The notes: generated by a model from the letters alone, not told the origin. A stretch of 64,000 bases of DNA from Arcobacter sp. FWKO B (GCF_014844135.1 NZ_CP041403.1:1612001-1676000), one strand, 5' to 3'. Positions 39,379 through 47,980 are shown, numbered from the stretch's first letter. Numbers and translations: made by a program.

Positions 39379-40521
39379 GTGGATAAAATTATAGATATAA
39401 TAGATTCTATAGCTTATGAAAAAGGGCTAAAAGTAAGTGATGTTGAAGTAGCATTAAAAGATGCATTAATTAAGACTGCAAAAAAAATGATAAATCCTGA
39501 TTTATGTTTTGATGCTGAAATAGATAGACCAAGAAAGAGATTAAAATTATTTCAAAAAATTGAAGTAGTTCCAAATGATAGCAATTTATTAGAAAATGAA
39601 AATAAAAATTTTATATCACTTGATGAAGCAAAAAAAGTTGATAGTTCTTTAGATGTTGGTGATTTTTTAGAATATGATTTAGAGTTTGAACATTTAGGAA
39701 GAAATGCAGCTACTATATTGCACTCAAATTTAGAATATAATATACAAAGATATCTTGAAGAAAATTTACTTACAAAATATAAAGATAAAGTTGGCAAGAT
39801 AGTAAGTGGAAATATTACATATATTGATAAATCAGAAAATACTTACATAGAAATTGGTGAAGTAAAAGGTGTTCTTCCAAGAAAAAATAGAATAAAAGGG
39901 GAGCATTTTAAAGTTGGTGATGTTATAAAAGCAGTTGTAAAATCAGTAAATATTGATAAAGCAAAAGGGCTTATGGTTGAGATTTCAAGAACAACTCCTA
40001 AGTTTTTGGAAGCACTATTAAAGCTTGAAGTACCTGAGCTTAAAGATGAAAAAGTGATTATTGAAGCAAGTGCTAGAATACCTGGAGAAAGAGCTAAAAT
40101 AGCCCTTTCAACAACAGAAGCAAATGTAGATCCAATAGGTGCAGTTGTTGGGGTAAAAGGTGTTAGAATAAATGCTGTAAGTTCTCAGCTAAAAGGTGAG
40201 AATATTGATTGTGTTGAGTATTCAGCAGTTCCTGAAATATTTATTTCTCGTGCACTGTCTCCTGCTATTGTAAAATCTGTACAATATATCAAGCCACAAA
40301 ATTATAACGAAAAAGCAAAAGCAATAGTTACAATTACAGCTGATCAAAAAAGTAAAGCTATTGGGAAAAGCGGACTTAATATAAGACTTGCATCTATGCT
40401 TACAAAAACAGATATAGAAATAAATGAAATAGAAGCAGTTGCAAATGCTAATAATGACTCATCAAATATTAATGAAGAGAGAACAAAAGATACAACAAGC
40501 CTAGAGGCACTTTTTAAATAA
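39379..40521 (+). CDS. nusA: transcription termination/antitermination protein NusA
   Basis: NusA binds RNA polymerase and nascent RNA. The protein has an N-terminal domain (IIDIIDSIAYEKGLKVSDVEVALKDALIKTAKK), an S1 domain around residue 135 (GNITYIDKSENTYIEIGEVKGVLP) and two KH domains (DPIGAVVGVKGVRINAV; KAIGKSGLNIRLASML). I place the start at the GTG at 39379, preceded by GGAGAG. Longer frames back to 39352 add residues not typical of NusA. That makes 380 residues, without the enteric C-terminal acidic repeats. Confidence 0.95.
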   Translation: MDKIIDIIDSIAYEKGLKVSDVEVALKDALIKTAKKMINPDLCFDAEIDRPRKRLKLFQKIEVVPNDSNLLENENKNFISLDEAKKVDSSLDVGDFLEYDLEFEHLGRNAATILHSNLEYNIQRYLEENLLTKYKDKVGKIVSGNITYIDKSENTYIEIGEVKGVLPRKNRIKGEHFKVGDVIKAVVKSVNIDKAKGLMVEISRTTPKFLEALLKLEVPELKDEKVIIEASARIPGERAKIALSTTEANVDPIGAVVGVKGVRINAVSSQLKGENIDCVEYSAVPEIFISRALSPAIVKSVQYIKPQNYNEKAKAIVTITADQKSKAIGKSGLNIRLASMLTKTDIEINEIEAVANANNDSSNINEERTKDTTSLEALFK

Positions 40522-40523
40522 AA

Positions 40524-40601
40524 ACTCGTAAATGATAAATCGTAAGTCGCAAATTGTAAAAAATACAAATTACGACTTACTGCTTACAATCTCACTATCA
40601 C
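40524..40601. repeat. inverted heptamer repeat between nusA and cysS
   Basis: The left arm steps in sevens: CGTAAAT, GATAAAT, CGTAAGT, CGCAAAT. After a short A-rich loop the right arm (about 40564-40580) reads TACAAATTACGACTTAC, which is the reverse complement of the left arm with two mismatches in 17. It follows the nusA stop codon by a few bases and may end its transcript. Confidence 0.75.
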
Positions 40602-40617
40602 AAAAAAAGGGAATAGA

Positions 40618-42021
40618 ATGAAACCTTTATATATATATGATTCTGTAAAAAAACAAAAAGTTGAATTTATCCCAATGGATAAAAATGATGTGAAAATATA
40701 TATTTGTGGACCTACTGTATATGATGATGCACATTTAGGACACGCAAGAAGTGCAATAGCATTTGATTTGCTCCATCGTGTATTGCTTGCAAATGGTTAT
40801 AGCGTAACTATGGCAAAAAATATTACAGATATAGATGATAAAATCATAAAAAAAATGGATGATACTAAACAAACTCTAGAAAATATAACCTCATTATACA
40901 CAACTAGTTACAAAAATGATATGAATTCTCTTAATATTTTACCAAATACCATAGAACCATATGCTACAAAAAACATTGAGCCAATGATAGATATGATAAA
41001 TGAGTTATTAAAAAAAGATATAGCATATATTATTGATGATGGTGTTTATTTTGATGTTTCAAAAGATAGCTCATATGGAAGTTTGAGCTGTAAATGTGAA
41101 GATGATAGCCAAAATATAAGTAGAATAGAACAAAAACAAGACAAAAGAAATCAAAAAGACTTTGCATTATGGAAGTTTTCTAAAGATGGTGTAAAATATG
41201 AAGCACCTTTTGGTGAGGGACGACCAGGATGGCATATAGAGTGTAGTGCAATGATAGCAAAGCATCTTAGTGGGAATGGAGAGTATCATATAGATATTCA
41301 TTGTGGAGGGGCAGATTTGCTTTTTCCTCATCATGAAAATGAAGCTGCACAAACAAGATGTGCCACAAATAAAGAGCTTTCCAAATATTGGATGCATAAT
41401 GGTTTTGTTACTATAAATGGTGAAAAGATGAGTAAGTCTTTGGGTAATTCTTTTTTTGTAAAAGATGTACTTAAATCATATCATAGTGAAGTTATAAGAT
41501 TTTATATGATGAGTGTGCACTATAGAAATGACTTGTCATTTAATGAGATTGACTTATTATCATCTAAAAAAAGACTTGATAAAATCTATAGATTGAAAAA
41601 AAGAGTTTTATTATCATCTGATGATGAGGTAAAATATGAAGATTCATCTATCTATTTGTCTTTATTGGAAGCTTTAAATGATGATCTTAATATATCAGTT
41701 GCTCTTAGTATTGTTGATGAGTATATATCAAGTATAAATGATAGTTTAGATAAAAAAATTAAACCAAATAAACATGAAATAACCGCATCTTTTAAAATTA
41801 TATCAGATATATTAGGTATAGGTATAAGTGACGCGTATGAATATTTCCAATTTGGTGTAAGTGATGACGAAAAAGTAAAAATAGAAGAGTTGATATCTCA
41901 AAGAGCAGTTGCAAAAAAAGAAAAAGATTTTTCAAAGGCTGATACTATTAGAGAAGAACTAAAAAATATGTCCATATCTATAATGGATACACCAAATGGA
42001 ACAGTATGGGAGAAAGAATAA
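40618..42021 (+). CDS. cysS: cysteine--tRNA ligase
   Basis: The 467-residue class I synthetase has the zinc-binding cysteine and HIGH-type motif in CGPTVYDDAHLGHARSA. It also has the ECSAMI and HGGGADLLFPHHENE-type segments (here IHCGGADLLFPHHENEAAQ) and KMSKSLGN. An AAAGGGAATAG site precedes the ATG. Confidence 0.96.
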   Translation: MKPLYIYDSVKKQKVEFIPMDKNDVKIYICGPTVYDDAHLGHARSAIAFDLLHRVLLANGYSVTMAKNITDIDDKIIKKMDDTKQTLENITSLYTTSYKNDMNSLNILPNTIEPYATKNIEPMIDMINELLKKDIAYIIDDGVYFDVSKDSSYGSLSCKCEDDSQNISRIEQKQDKRNQKDFALWKFSKDGVKYEAPFGEGRPGWHIECSAMIAKHLSGNGEYHIDIHCGGADLLFPHHENEAAQTRCATNKELSKYWMHNGFVTINGEKMSKSLGNSFFVKDVLKSYHSEVIRFYMMSVHYRNDLSFNEIDLLSSKKRLDKIYRLKKRVLLSSDDEVKYEDSSIYLSLLEALNDDLNISVALSIVDEYISSINDSLDKKIKPNKHEITASFKIISDILGIGISDAYEYFQFGVSDDEKVKIEELISQRAVAKKEKDFSKADTIREELKNMSISIMDTPNGTVWEKE

Positions 42022-42114
42022 TTATCTTTTCTTGCATATTAATAATTACTTCTTTCACTTTTAATTTTTTAGGGTCAATTAGATATAATCAAGTAAAAAA
42101 TATGGTGGACTTTT

Positions 42115-43563
42115 ATGTATGGAATTGAATTATATTTATTGATTATCGCCTTTTTAATGTTATTAAGTGTAATATCTAGTAAACTTTCAGATAAATTTGG
42201 AGTACCAGTCCTTTTTATATTTCTTGGTCTTGGGATGTTAGCTGGTTCAGAAGGGATACTAGGTATACATTTTGACAATGCACAAATTGCACAAACTGTA
42301 GGTACCATAGCTTTAATATATATACTATTTGGTGGAGGAATGGATACTAAATGGCGTTTAATTAAACCTGTGTTAAAAGATGGATTAATTCTTGCGACAG
42401 TAGGTGTATTTCTTACTGCTATGTTTATGGCTATTTGTGTCTACTATATACTTGATTTTACATTTTTAGAAGCTTTATTAGTTGGTGCTGTTGTATCTTC
42501 TACAGATGCAGCTGCTGTATTTGCTATCCTTAGAGCAAAAGGTATTGCACTTAAAAAAGGATTATCTCCACTGTTAGAACTTGAATCAGGAAGTAATGAC
42601 CCTATGGCTATTTTCTTGACTATAGCTATTTTACAAATTATTTTACTACCTTATAGTAATACTATTGTAGATTGGTTATTAATGTTTTTTATGCAATTTT
42701 TTATTGGTTTAGTAGTTGGGATAGTTTTTGGGCTTATCCTTCCTAAAATATTAAATAAAATACATTTTAGTTTTTATGGTTTGTATCCTGTTTTTACTAT
42801 TGCATGGGTAATGCTTGTATTTGCTATCTCTCAAATACTTGATGGTAATGGTTTTTTGGCGGTTTATTTGGCTGGAATTGTTGCAAATACAAAAGATTTC
42901 GTATACAAAAAAAACTTAGTTGGTTTTCATGATGGTGTATCTTGGGTCATGCAAATAACTGTATTTTTAATCTTAGGATTGCTAGTATTTCCTTCACAAC
43001 TGCCAGGAGTGGCATTGAATGGATTAATAATTGCCTTATGTTTGATATTTATCGCAAGACCTGCTGGTGTTTTTATCAGTATGATTTTTAGCAAATTTTC
43101 TTTTAAAGAAAAAGCTTTTATTTCATGGGTTGGTTTAAGGGGTGCAGTACCAATAGTTTTGGCTACTTATCCATATGTAGAAGGCTTAGAAAATGCTTCT
43201 TTGATTTTTAATACAGTATTTTTTATGGTATTGTTTTCTATTTTAATTCAAGGTACAACTTTACCAAGAGTAGCAAGATTTCTTGGTGTAGAATTAGATA
43301 ATCAAGCAAAACAAGAACCAAAGTCCTCACCTTTGCTTTATAATACACTAAAACAACTATATATCGATAAAAATTCAAAAGTTATAGGTTTAAGTATCGC
43401 AGAACTTGAACTTGCACCATATTTTTTGATTTTACTTATAAAAAGGGGAGATAATTATATAAGACCAACTGGTTCTACTATTTTTGAAGAAAACGATATC
43501 TTGCTTATACAATGTGATAAATCAACACAATATAAAAAAGTATTAAAGAGGGTTTTTGCATAA
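42115..43563 (+). CDS. potassium or sodium/proton antiporter (CPA1, CvrA/NhaP2 type)
   Basis: The 482-residue protein has about 12 membrane helices of the CPA1 family. It has the ion-site segment SSTDAAAVFAIL near residue 125, LLELESGSNDPMAIFLT, and WVGLRGAVPIVLATYP. A cytoplasmic TrkA-C-like domain of about 80 residues closes the protein (IGLSIAELELAPYFLILLIKRGD, ENDILLIQC). This layout fits CvrA/NhaP2, which exports K+ (or Na+) in exchange for protons. It borders the decayed island at 43.6 kb. Confidence 0.9.
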   Translation: MYGIELYLLIIAFLMLLSVISSKLSDKFGVPVLFIFLGLGMLAGSEGILGIHFDNAQIAQTVGTIALIYILFGGGMDTKWRLIKPVLKDGLILATVGVFLTAMFMAICVYYILDFTFLEALLVGAVVSSTDAAAVFAILRAKGIALKKGLSPLLELESGSNDPMAIFLTIAILQIILLPYSNTIVDWLLMFFMQFFIGLVVGIVFGLILPKILNKIHFSFYGLYPVFTIAWVMLVFAISQILDGNGFLAVYLAGIVANTKDFVYKKNLVGFHDGVSWVMQITVFLILGLLVFPSQLPGVALNGLIIALCLIFIARPAGVFISMIFSKFSFKEKAFISWVGLRGAVPIVLATYPYVEGLENASLIFNTVFFMVLFSILIQGTTLPRVARFLGVELDNQAKQEPKSSPLLYNTLKQLYIDKNSKVIGLSIAELELAPYFLILLIKRGDNYIRPTGSTIFEENDILLIQCDKSTQYKKVLKRVFA

Positions 43564-43605
43564 CGCAAATACAAATCTTGCTGTCAAGTGAAATTAGTGA
43601 TATGC

Positions 43606-43627
43606 TATTGCCGATTATTTTTATGAT
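43606..43627. repeat. 22-bp direct repeat, left copy
   Basis: The 22 bases from TATTGCC to TTATGAT are identical to 45567-45588. The two copies enclose the integrase relic, the acetyltransferase pair and an IS30 scrap. They may be old attachment sites or an insertion duplication. No tRNA sequence is included in the repeat. Confidence 0.55.
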
Positions 43628-43729
43628 GGTAAAATTGCACAATGGATAGATGAATTTTTATTATACTATAAAAAAACTACTGTCGCACTTGAGTGTTGAA
43701 TGGGGGTTTTGCTATTATTTCATATAAGG

Positions 43730-43755
43730 CGACACCCAAAAACGACACCTAAAAA
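43730..43755. repeat. tandem 13-mer before the integrase relic
   Basis: CGACACCCAAAAA and CGACACCTAAAAA lie directly side by side. Short tandem sites like these beside a tyrosine integrase gene often serve as arm-type binding sites. The rest of 43564-43859 holds no intact gene. Confidence 0.5.
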
Positions 43756-43799
43756 AGGTTTAAAAGAACATGGAATTTGGAAATCTACAAAAGACTAAA

Positions 43800-44477
43800 T
43801 ACCCTCAATGAAAATTTTACAACGACAAAGCTAAAGTTTATGTTGCAGATTTTTCTTATATGAATAAAAGATTTAGAAAAGAGCTTGGATATGAAAAAGA
43901 TAGTTTTAGAACAAATCTTGAACGAGCTTTTAGAGAAAAAGAGAAATTTTTAAATGATGTCAAAAGCGGAATAGACTTTAAAAGACCTGACACGCTTGAT
44001 AACTTAGCAAAAGAATATTTTGAGTCTTGCAAAGCTACTGAAATTGAACAAGGACACAAAACAAAAGTATCATATTACAATAAACACTTTTCACCTAAAA
44101 TAGGTAATAAAAAATTTGACAATATACTACAAAGAGATATACAACCTATAATAGATGAATTTTACAAAACAAAAGTACCGTTTAAAAGCTCATACTATCA
44201 ACCAAAAACTTGCGAAAAACTAGTTGATGTTAGAAAAGCTTGGGATAGAATAAAAAAAGCAGCTGAACTTGAAAAGCACTTTACAATACATAACATAAGA
44301 CACTTACTTGGAAACATAGCAAGAAATAGAGCAAATCAACCACTTGATAGCATTGCAAAAATGCTAGGACATAGTACAACTGGAGCAACTGGTATTTATG
44401 CTGATTTAGCTAAGGAAAAAGCATTTGAGAGTTTAAATGAGACATGGAATATTCTTTTGAATAATAAAGTTAATTAA
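43800..44477 (+). pseudogene. tyrosine recombinase/integrase, degraded
   Basis: The open part (43860-44477, 205 residues) has an N-terminal core-binding-like region and a C-terminal catalytic piece with HNIRHLLGNIARNRA, the GHS of LGHSTTGATG and the nucleophile region GIYADLAKEKAF. Family members are usually near 380-400 residues. Two defects are visible. Upstream, the same frame continues through a TGA (KYPQ*KFYNDKAKVYVADFSY), and between about residues 115 and 125 the stretch holding the first catalytic arginine is lost. It is not an integron IntI. It probably brought the small island at 43.6-45.6 kb. Confidence 0.75.
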
Positions 44478-45039
44478 AGTATGGTTTAATCATTTTAATA
44501 CTTTCTGACTCTTTGTCACTCTCAATAGCTAAAAAAGAATTGTCTTTGTAAAAAGATAGTACCTTAGGATTATTTACAGAGTCTATAAGTGTAAATCTCC
44601 CTCCTAAGCTTCTATGAGAGCTGTCAATAACTTCTAAGGCATCAGCAAGCATATATTCACCGATTTTAAATCTCTCATATTTGTCTGACTTTCCAAGTTG
44701 TCCTATTAAAAAGCAAGGTATCGTTCTTACATCATCTTTGTAACCATCTAAGAGCTTGATGATGTCATTAGATATTCCATCTGTAAAAAATACACTTATC
44801 GCAATAGTATAATAAGCTGCTATCTCTTTTGTTTCATTGTCAAAATAAAGATAAGTTCGTGAGCGAAGATTTTGTTCAAAAGTTAAAGCTTTATTGTGTA
44901 AAAAATCTTGTAAATCCAAATTTTTGGAACAAGAAAAAGTTTCAAGTATTTGTTTAGTTTTTCTTTTAGATGGAGTATTAGATATTATTTCAGAGAGTTG
45001 AAAACAAGAAAAAGCTTCATCGAATTGCTTACGAGTCAT
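44470..45039 (-). CDS. GNAT-like N-acetyltransferase
   Basis: The 189-residue protein resembles GNAT-fold acetyltransferases, with YLYFDNETKEIAAYYTIAI, FLIGQLGKSDKYERFKIGEYMLADALEVI (acetyl-CoA loop region) and VNNPKVLSFYKDNSFLAI. The arrangement QLGKSDKYERFKIGEYML resembles toxins of the TacT/AtaT kind. A 56-residue basic protein is encoded just upstream. It overlaps the integrase relic by 8 bp at its 3' end. Toxin function is inference. Confidence 0.72.
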   Translation of the reverse strand: MTRKQFDEAFSCFQLSEIISNTPSKRKTKQILETFSCSKNLDLQDFLHNKALTFEQNLRSRTYLYFDNETKEIAAYYTIAISVFFTDGISNDIIKLLDGYKDDVRTIPCFLIGQLGKSDKYERFKIGEYMLADALEVIDSSHRSLGGRFTLIDSVNNPKVLSFYKDNSFLAIESDKESESIKMIKPYFN

Positions 45040-45054
45040 AAGTAATAATGAAGC

Positions 45055-45225
45055 TTAGAAAAGGTCATTAATAGATAATTTTCTATTACTTGTTCTTTGT
45101 AGTTTAGGTCTTTGTGTGGAGTCAAATTTTTTAACTCTATCCATATTACTTTTAGAGAACGCTTTACGAATGAACTTTTCATTTTCTTGTTTTAAAACCA
45201 TTGGTTCTAAAAATGCTTTAGTCAT
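45055..45225 (-). CDS. 56-residue basic protein, candidate antitoxin partner
   Basis: The frame from the ATG at 45225 to TAA at 45055 encodes MTKAFLEPMVL... ending in RKLSINDLF. A strong AGGAGAACAAG site lies directly before the ATG. The 56 residues are rich in lysine, arginine and phenylalanine. The gene ends 15 bp before the acetyltransferase start, so the two are an operon. Toxin-antitoxin order with the small gene first is common, but no known antitoxin fold is recognised. Confidence 0.6.
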   Translation of the reverse strand: MTKAFLEPMVLKQENEKFIRKAFSKSNMDRVKKFDSTQRPKLQRTSNRKLSINDLF

Positions 45226-45382
45226 CTTGTTCTCCTTTTTTATTTTATTTTAAAATTTTACAGAATATAAGCATAAATACAACTTAAGATAAAAAACTAT
45301 GAAGCTTTAACACCATAGTTGGCGACAAGGTAATCTTTCAACTCTACTGGGTCAATCAAAATATTTTTTTGAGATATGAAAA

Positions 45383-45458
45383 CCTAGAAAATCACTTGGA
45401 TATAAAACTCCATCTGAGGTTTTTTATGCTAAAGTAGCAAAAGTTTTAACAGCTTAAT
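45383..45458 (+). pseudogene. IS30-family transposase C-terminal scrap
   Basis: The bases read PRKSLGYKTPSEVF, the typical end of IS30-family transposases, followed after a one-base slip in a T-run by the pattern YAKVAKVLTA and a stop. Nothing else of the element was found, so this is a remnant of about 75 bp. Confidence 0.7.
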
Positions 45459-45566
45459 TTGGTGAAAATATGCATTTATCTCTTGAATGGGCGAGTTCTA
45501 GTATTAAAGAACTCGAAAAAAACCATAATATACTATTAGGAGTTTTTATACTTTTTCAGTTATTTA

Positions 45567-45588
45567 TATTGCCGATTATTTTTATGAT
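45567..45588. repeat. 22-bp direct repeat, right copy
   Basis: Identical to 43606-43627. It lies 27 bp before the 3' end of the tRNA-fMet gene. Confidence 0.55.
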
Positions 45589-45614
45589 TATTTCAAAATA
45601 TTTTTAGATTTTTT

Positions 45615-45691
<77 letters not shown>

Positions 45692-45700
45692 ATATGTCCG

Positions 45701-45775
45701 TGGATGGGGTAGAAGGATTCGAACCTTCGAATGACGGTACCAAAAACCGTTGCCTTACCGCTTGGCGATACCCCA
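45701..45775 (-). tRNA. tRNA-Gln (TTG)
   Basis: The minus strand starts TGGGGTATCGCCAAGCGG and ends CTACCCCATCCA. The anticodon TTG sits in CGGTTTTTGGTACCG, and the T-loop reads GGTTCGAATCC. It precedes tRNA-fMet by 9 bp in the same transcript. Confidence 0.95.
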
Positions 45776-45796
45776 GTATCTTTTTAAGTGGGTGGA

Positions 45797-45825
45797 ATTA
45801 TACACAATTTTTTTCAATTTGTCAA
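45797..45825 (-). promoter_or_regulatory. sigma70 promoter of the tRNA-Gln/fMet unit
   Basis: On the minus strand TTGACA (45825-45820), a 17-bp spacer and TATAAT (45802-45797) form a perfect consensus promoter 21 bp before the tRNA-Gln gene. Confidence 0.88.
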
Positions 45826-45922
45826 GTGCTTTTTTGAAAATTTTCCTAAATTTATGATTGTTTATGATATAATCATCAAAATTAAATACCAATTTATGGT
45901 TATGAAGTATAGGTGAAAAGAT

Positions 45923-46960
45923 ATGTCAGACGCAATACAAAGAGTAAAAGAAGCAATTGAAGAGATCAAAAAAGGCAAAATGGTTATTATGCTTGATGAT
46001 GAAGATAGAGAAAATGAGGGTGATTTAGTTTACGCTGCAGCTTTAAGTACGCCAGAACATGTAAATTTTATGGCAACACATGCAAAAGGGCTTATATGTG
46101 TAAGTGTAAGTAAACAAACAGCAACACGCCTTGAGCTTACTCCTATGGTAGCAAGTAATACATCTTGCCATGAGACTGCATTTACGGTCTCTGTTGATGC
46201 TACAAGTGCAAGTACTGGAATATCTGCAAAAGAAAGAGATGATACTATCAAAATACTTGCATCATCAATATCAAAACCAACTGAGCTTGTACGCCCTGGG
46301 CATATATTTCCCCTTATAGCAAAAGAGGGCGGGGTGCTTGTTCGTACTGGACATACTGAAGGATCTATTGATTTGTGTAAATTAGCTGGTTTTAGTGGTG
46401 AAGCAGTAATTTGTGAAATAATGAAAGATGATGGTACTATGGCAAGGCGAGATGATCTTGATATATTTGCACAAAAATATGATATGAAAATAGTTTATAT
46501 ATCAGATTTAGTTGAGTATAGACTTGCATTTGAAACACTTGTAAGTGAAATATCTAGTGAGAATATAGATTTTTTTGGTGCAAATGTATTAAAAAGGGTT
46601 TTTAAAGACCATTTAAATAATAATCATACTGTAATACAATTTGGTGAGATTCAAAAATGCTCACTTGCAAAGTTTCATAATATAGAAGATGATATTGAGT
46701 TGTTTTTAAATTATACTAAACTTCAATCTATACTAAAATCTATCAATTTTCTTCAGACAAAAGGTGGAATATTGGTTTTTATGCAAGATAGTAACAAAAA
46801 CAATGAAACAATGAGAGATTATGGTATAGGTGCCCAAATAGTAAGGGCTCTTGGCATTGAAGAAATTAAACTTATTACAAGTGGAGGAAGTAAACACTCT
46901 TTTGTAGGGATTAATGGCTTTAATCTAAAGATAAAAGAAGAGATACAACTAGAGTGCTAA
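45923..46960 (+). CDS. ribB: 3,4-dihydroxy-2-butanone 4-phosphate synthase with decayed GCH II domain
   Basis: The first 200 residues are a complete RibB domain making the four-carbon unit of riboflavin: MLDDEDRENEGDLVYAA, RPGHIFPLIAKEGGVLVRTGHTEGSIDLC. The following 140 residues align with GTP cyclohydrolase II but have lost its key parts: the zinc cysteines (SEC...RCDCG in active enzymes) are absent, and the RQEGR loop is MQDSNKNNE. So the C-terminal half is unlikely to open GTP. A similar state is known for H. pylori RibBA, where a separate RibA does the job. Confidence 0.92.
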   Translation: MSDAIQRVKEAIEEIKKGKMVIMLDDEDRENEGDLVYAAALSTPEHVNFMATHAKGLICVSVSKQTATRLELTPMVASNTSCHETAFTVSVDATSASTGISAKERDDTIKILASSISKPTELVRPGHIFPLIAKEGGVLVRTGHTEGSIDLCKLAGFSGEAVICEIMKDDGTMARRDDLDIFAQKYDMKIVYISDLVEYRLAFETLVSEISSENIDFFGANVLKRVFKDHLNNNHTVIQFGEIQKCSLAKFHNIEDDIELFLNYTKLQSILKSINFLQTKGGILVFMQDSNKNNETMRDYGIGAQIVRALGIEEIKLITSGGSKHSFVGINGFNLKIKEEIQLEC

Positions 46961-47000
46961 AATAGTATTTTCTATTGAGCAAGAACCAAAACATTGGGGA

Positions 47001-47189
47001 TGGTTTCTTATGGAACACCAGTCTATGACTGGTGAAGAAACTAAGACAAGCCCAGATGAATCTGGGGTTCCGATTGGAACGCCAGTGGGTGACTGGTGAA
47101 TTTTCAAAGACAAGCCCAGTCAGAGACTGGGGTTCCGACATATGGAACGCCAGATTGACTTAAAGAGAGTGCTTTGCACAAGATCTGGT
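47001..47189. repeat. palindrome cluster A; left copy of a 189-bp direct repeat
   Basis: It contains full elements at 47012-47071 and 47076-47136 and an extended half element at 47144-47189. Each full element opens with GGAACGCC and closes with GGGGTTCC. Arm 1 is CCAGTC..GACTGG (or CCAGT..ACTGG) and arm 2 is CCCAGTC..GACTGGG or CCCAGAT..ATCTGGG, with AAGACAAG before arm 2. The whole 189 bp recurs at 47754-47942 with about five differences. The half element is cut off 11 bp before the DUF2442 stop codon. Confidence 0.9.
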
Positions 47190-47200
47190 ACAAAAGTTTA

Positions 47201-47443
47201 CTATGCCACTTTTTTTATATCTAGTTCTAACATGCTTTCAATATTAAGGTGATAATCTAATTCTTCCCATTCAATACCAGTATTGTTGCATATAAATTTA
47301 TAATTTTTTAGTTGCTGTAAACTTGCATTGTGTAGTATTTTATACCAATTAATAGGTGTAGATATGACTCTACCGTCTTCTAATTTTACATGTAAGTATT
47401 CATCATCAAAATGAACTTCTTTACCCTTCACTAAACCATTCAT
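47201..47443 (-). CDS. DUF2442 protein
   Basis: The 80-residue protein matches DUF2442 (LVKGKEVHFDDEYLHVKLEDGRVISTPINWYKILHNAS...NYKFICNNTGIEWEELDYHLNIESML). DUF2442 genes regularly follow DUF4160 genes, as here, and the pair resembles a toxin-antitoxin module; its action is not proven. I choose the ATG at 47443, with AAAGGA upstream, which overlaps the DUF4160 gene by 23 bp. The pair lies between the two 189-bp repeats. Confidence 0.85.
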   Translation of the reverse strand: MNGLVKGKEVHFDDEYLHVKLEDGRVISTPINWYKILHNASLQQLKNYKFICNNTGIEWEELDYHLNIESMLELDIKKVA

Positions 47444-47654
47444 TCCAAATCCTTTCAAATTCTTTGGTATTTTCTTTTATAACTTCCAGTGCAAATTTTA
47501 AGTCTTTTGGTTTTAAATAATTTTGTACAACTTTAAAATCATCTAAATTTATTTTCGCAAAACCTTCACCATACGATACATGTATATGTTTTGGTTCATG
47601 CTCATTGGCATAAAAAAAGAACTTAAATCCATTTTTATTCAACAAAGTAGGCAC
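47421..47654 (-). CDS. DUF4160 protein
   Basis: The 77-residue protein shows the DUF4160 pattern: PTLLNKNGFKFFFYANEHEPKHIHVSYGEGFAKINLDDF, with the HxH pair, and an end ...ERIWNEWF. It starts with GTG at 47654 and has AAGG 7 bp upstream. Two broken copies of the same family occur at 49.6 and 51.3 kb. It is the first gene of the DUF4160/DUF2442 pair. Confidence 0.85.
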   Translation of the reverse strand: MPTLLNKNGFKFFFYANEHEPKHIHVSYGEGFAKINLDDFKVVQNYLKPKDLKFALEVIKENTKEFERIWNEWFSEG

Positions 47655-47679
47655 TACAAACCTTATCTAATTTTTTTGA

Positions 47680-47709
47680 ATTATATCATATTATATTTAG
47701 AAAAGTCAA
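47680..47709 (-). promoter_or_regulatory. promoter of the DUF4160/DUF2442 module
   Basis: TTGACT (47709-47704), 18-bp spacer, TATAAT (47685-47680) on the minus strand, 28 bp from the nearest palindrome. Confidence 0.75.
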
Positions 47710-47736
47710 TTTTGGATTTTTTATTATTGATTTTGT

Positions 47737-47980
47737 GGAACGCCAGATTTATCTGGTTTCTTATGGAACGCCAGTCTATGACTGGTGAAGAAACTAAGAC
47801 AAGCCCAGATGAATCTGGGGTTCCGATTGGAACGCCAGTCTATGACTGGTGAATTTTCAAAGACAAGCCCAGTCAGAGACTGGGGTTCCGACATATGGAA
47901 AGCCAGATTGACTTAAAGAGAGTGCTTTGCACAAGATCTGGTGGAAAGGCTAAGACAAGTCCAGATGAATCTGGGATTCC
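47737..47980. repeat. palindrome cluster B; right copy of the 189-bp direct repeat
   Basis: It holds a half element (47737-47757, CCAGATTTATCTGG), full elements at 47765-47824 and 47829-47889, and an extended full element at 47897-47980. The 189-bp repeat spans 47754-47942. In the extended element, arm 1 (CCAGAT..ATCTGG) encloses AGAGAGTGCTTTGCACAAG, which itself can fold as GTGC..GCAC. The rest of the gap to 48087 is AT-rich, with a weak stem-loop and a run of A at 48000-48035 that could end the leftward transcript. Confidence 0.9.

Larger units (their letters stand above)
45226..45614. other. gene-poor island end
   Basis: This stretch holds the promoter region of the 56-residue protein, an IS30-type transposase scrap (45383-45458) and the right copy of the 22-bp repeat (45567-45588). 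I see no intact gene here. Confidence 0.6.

Noticed and set aside
43860-44477. Integrase as the driver of the palindrome island
   Set aside because: It is broken, lies 2.5 kb away on the other side of tRNA genes and ribB, and has its own candidate sites.
45776-45922. FMN riboswitch before ribB
   Set aside because: The leader is only about 120 bp to the tRNA promoter, AT-rich, and shows none of the conserved RFN segments.
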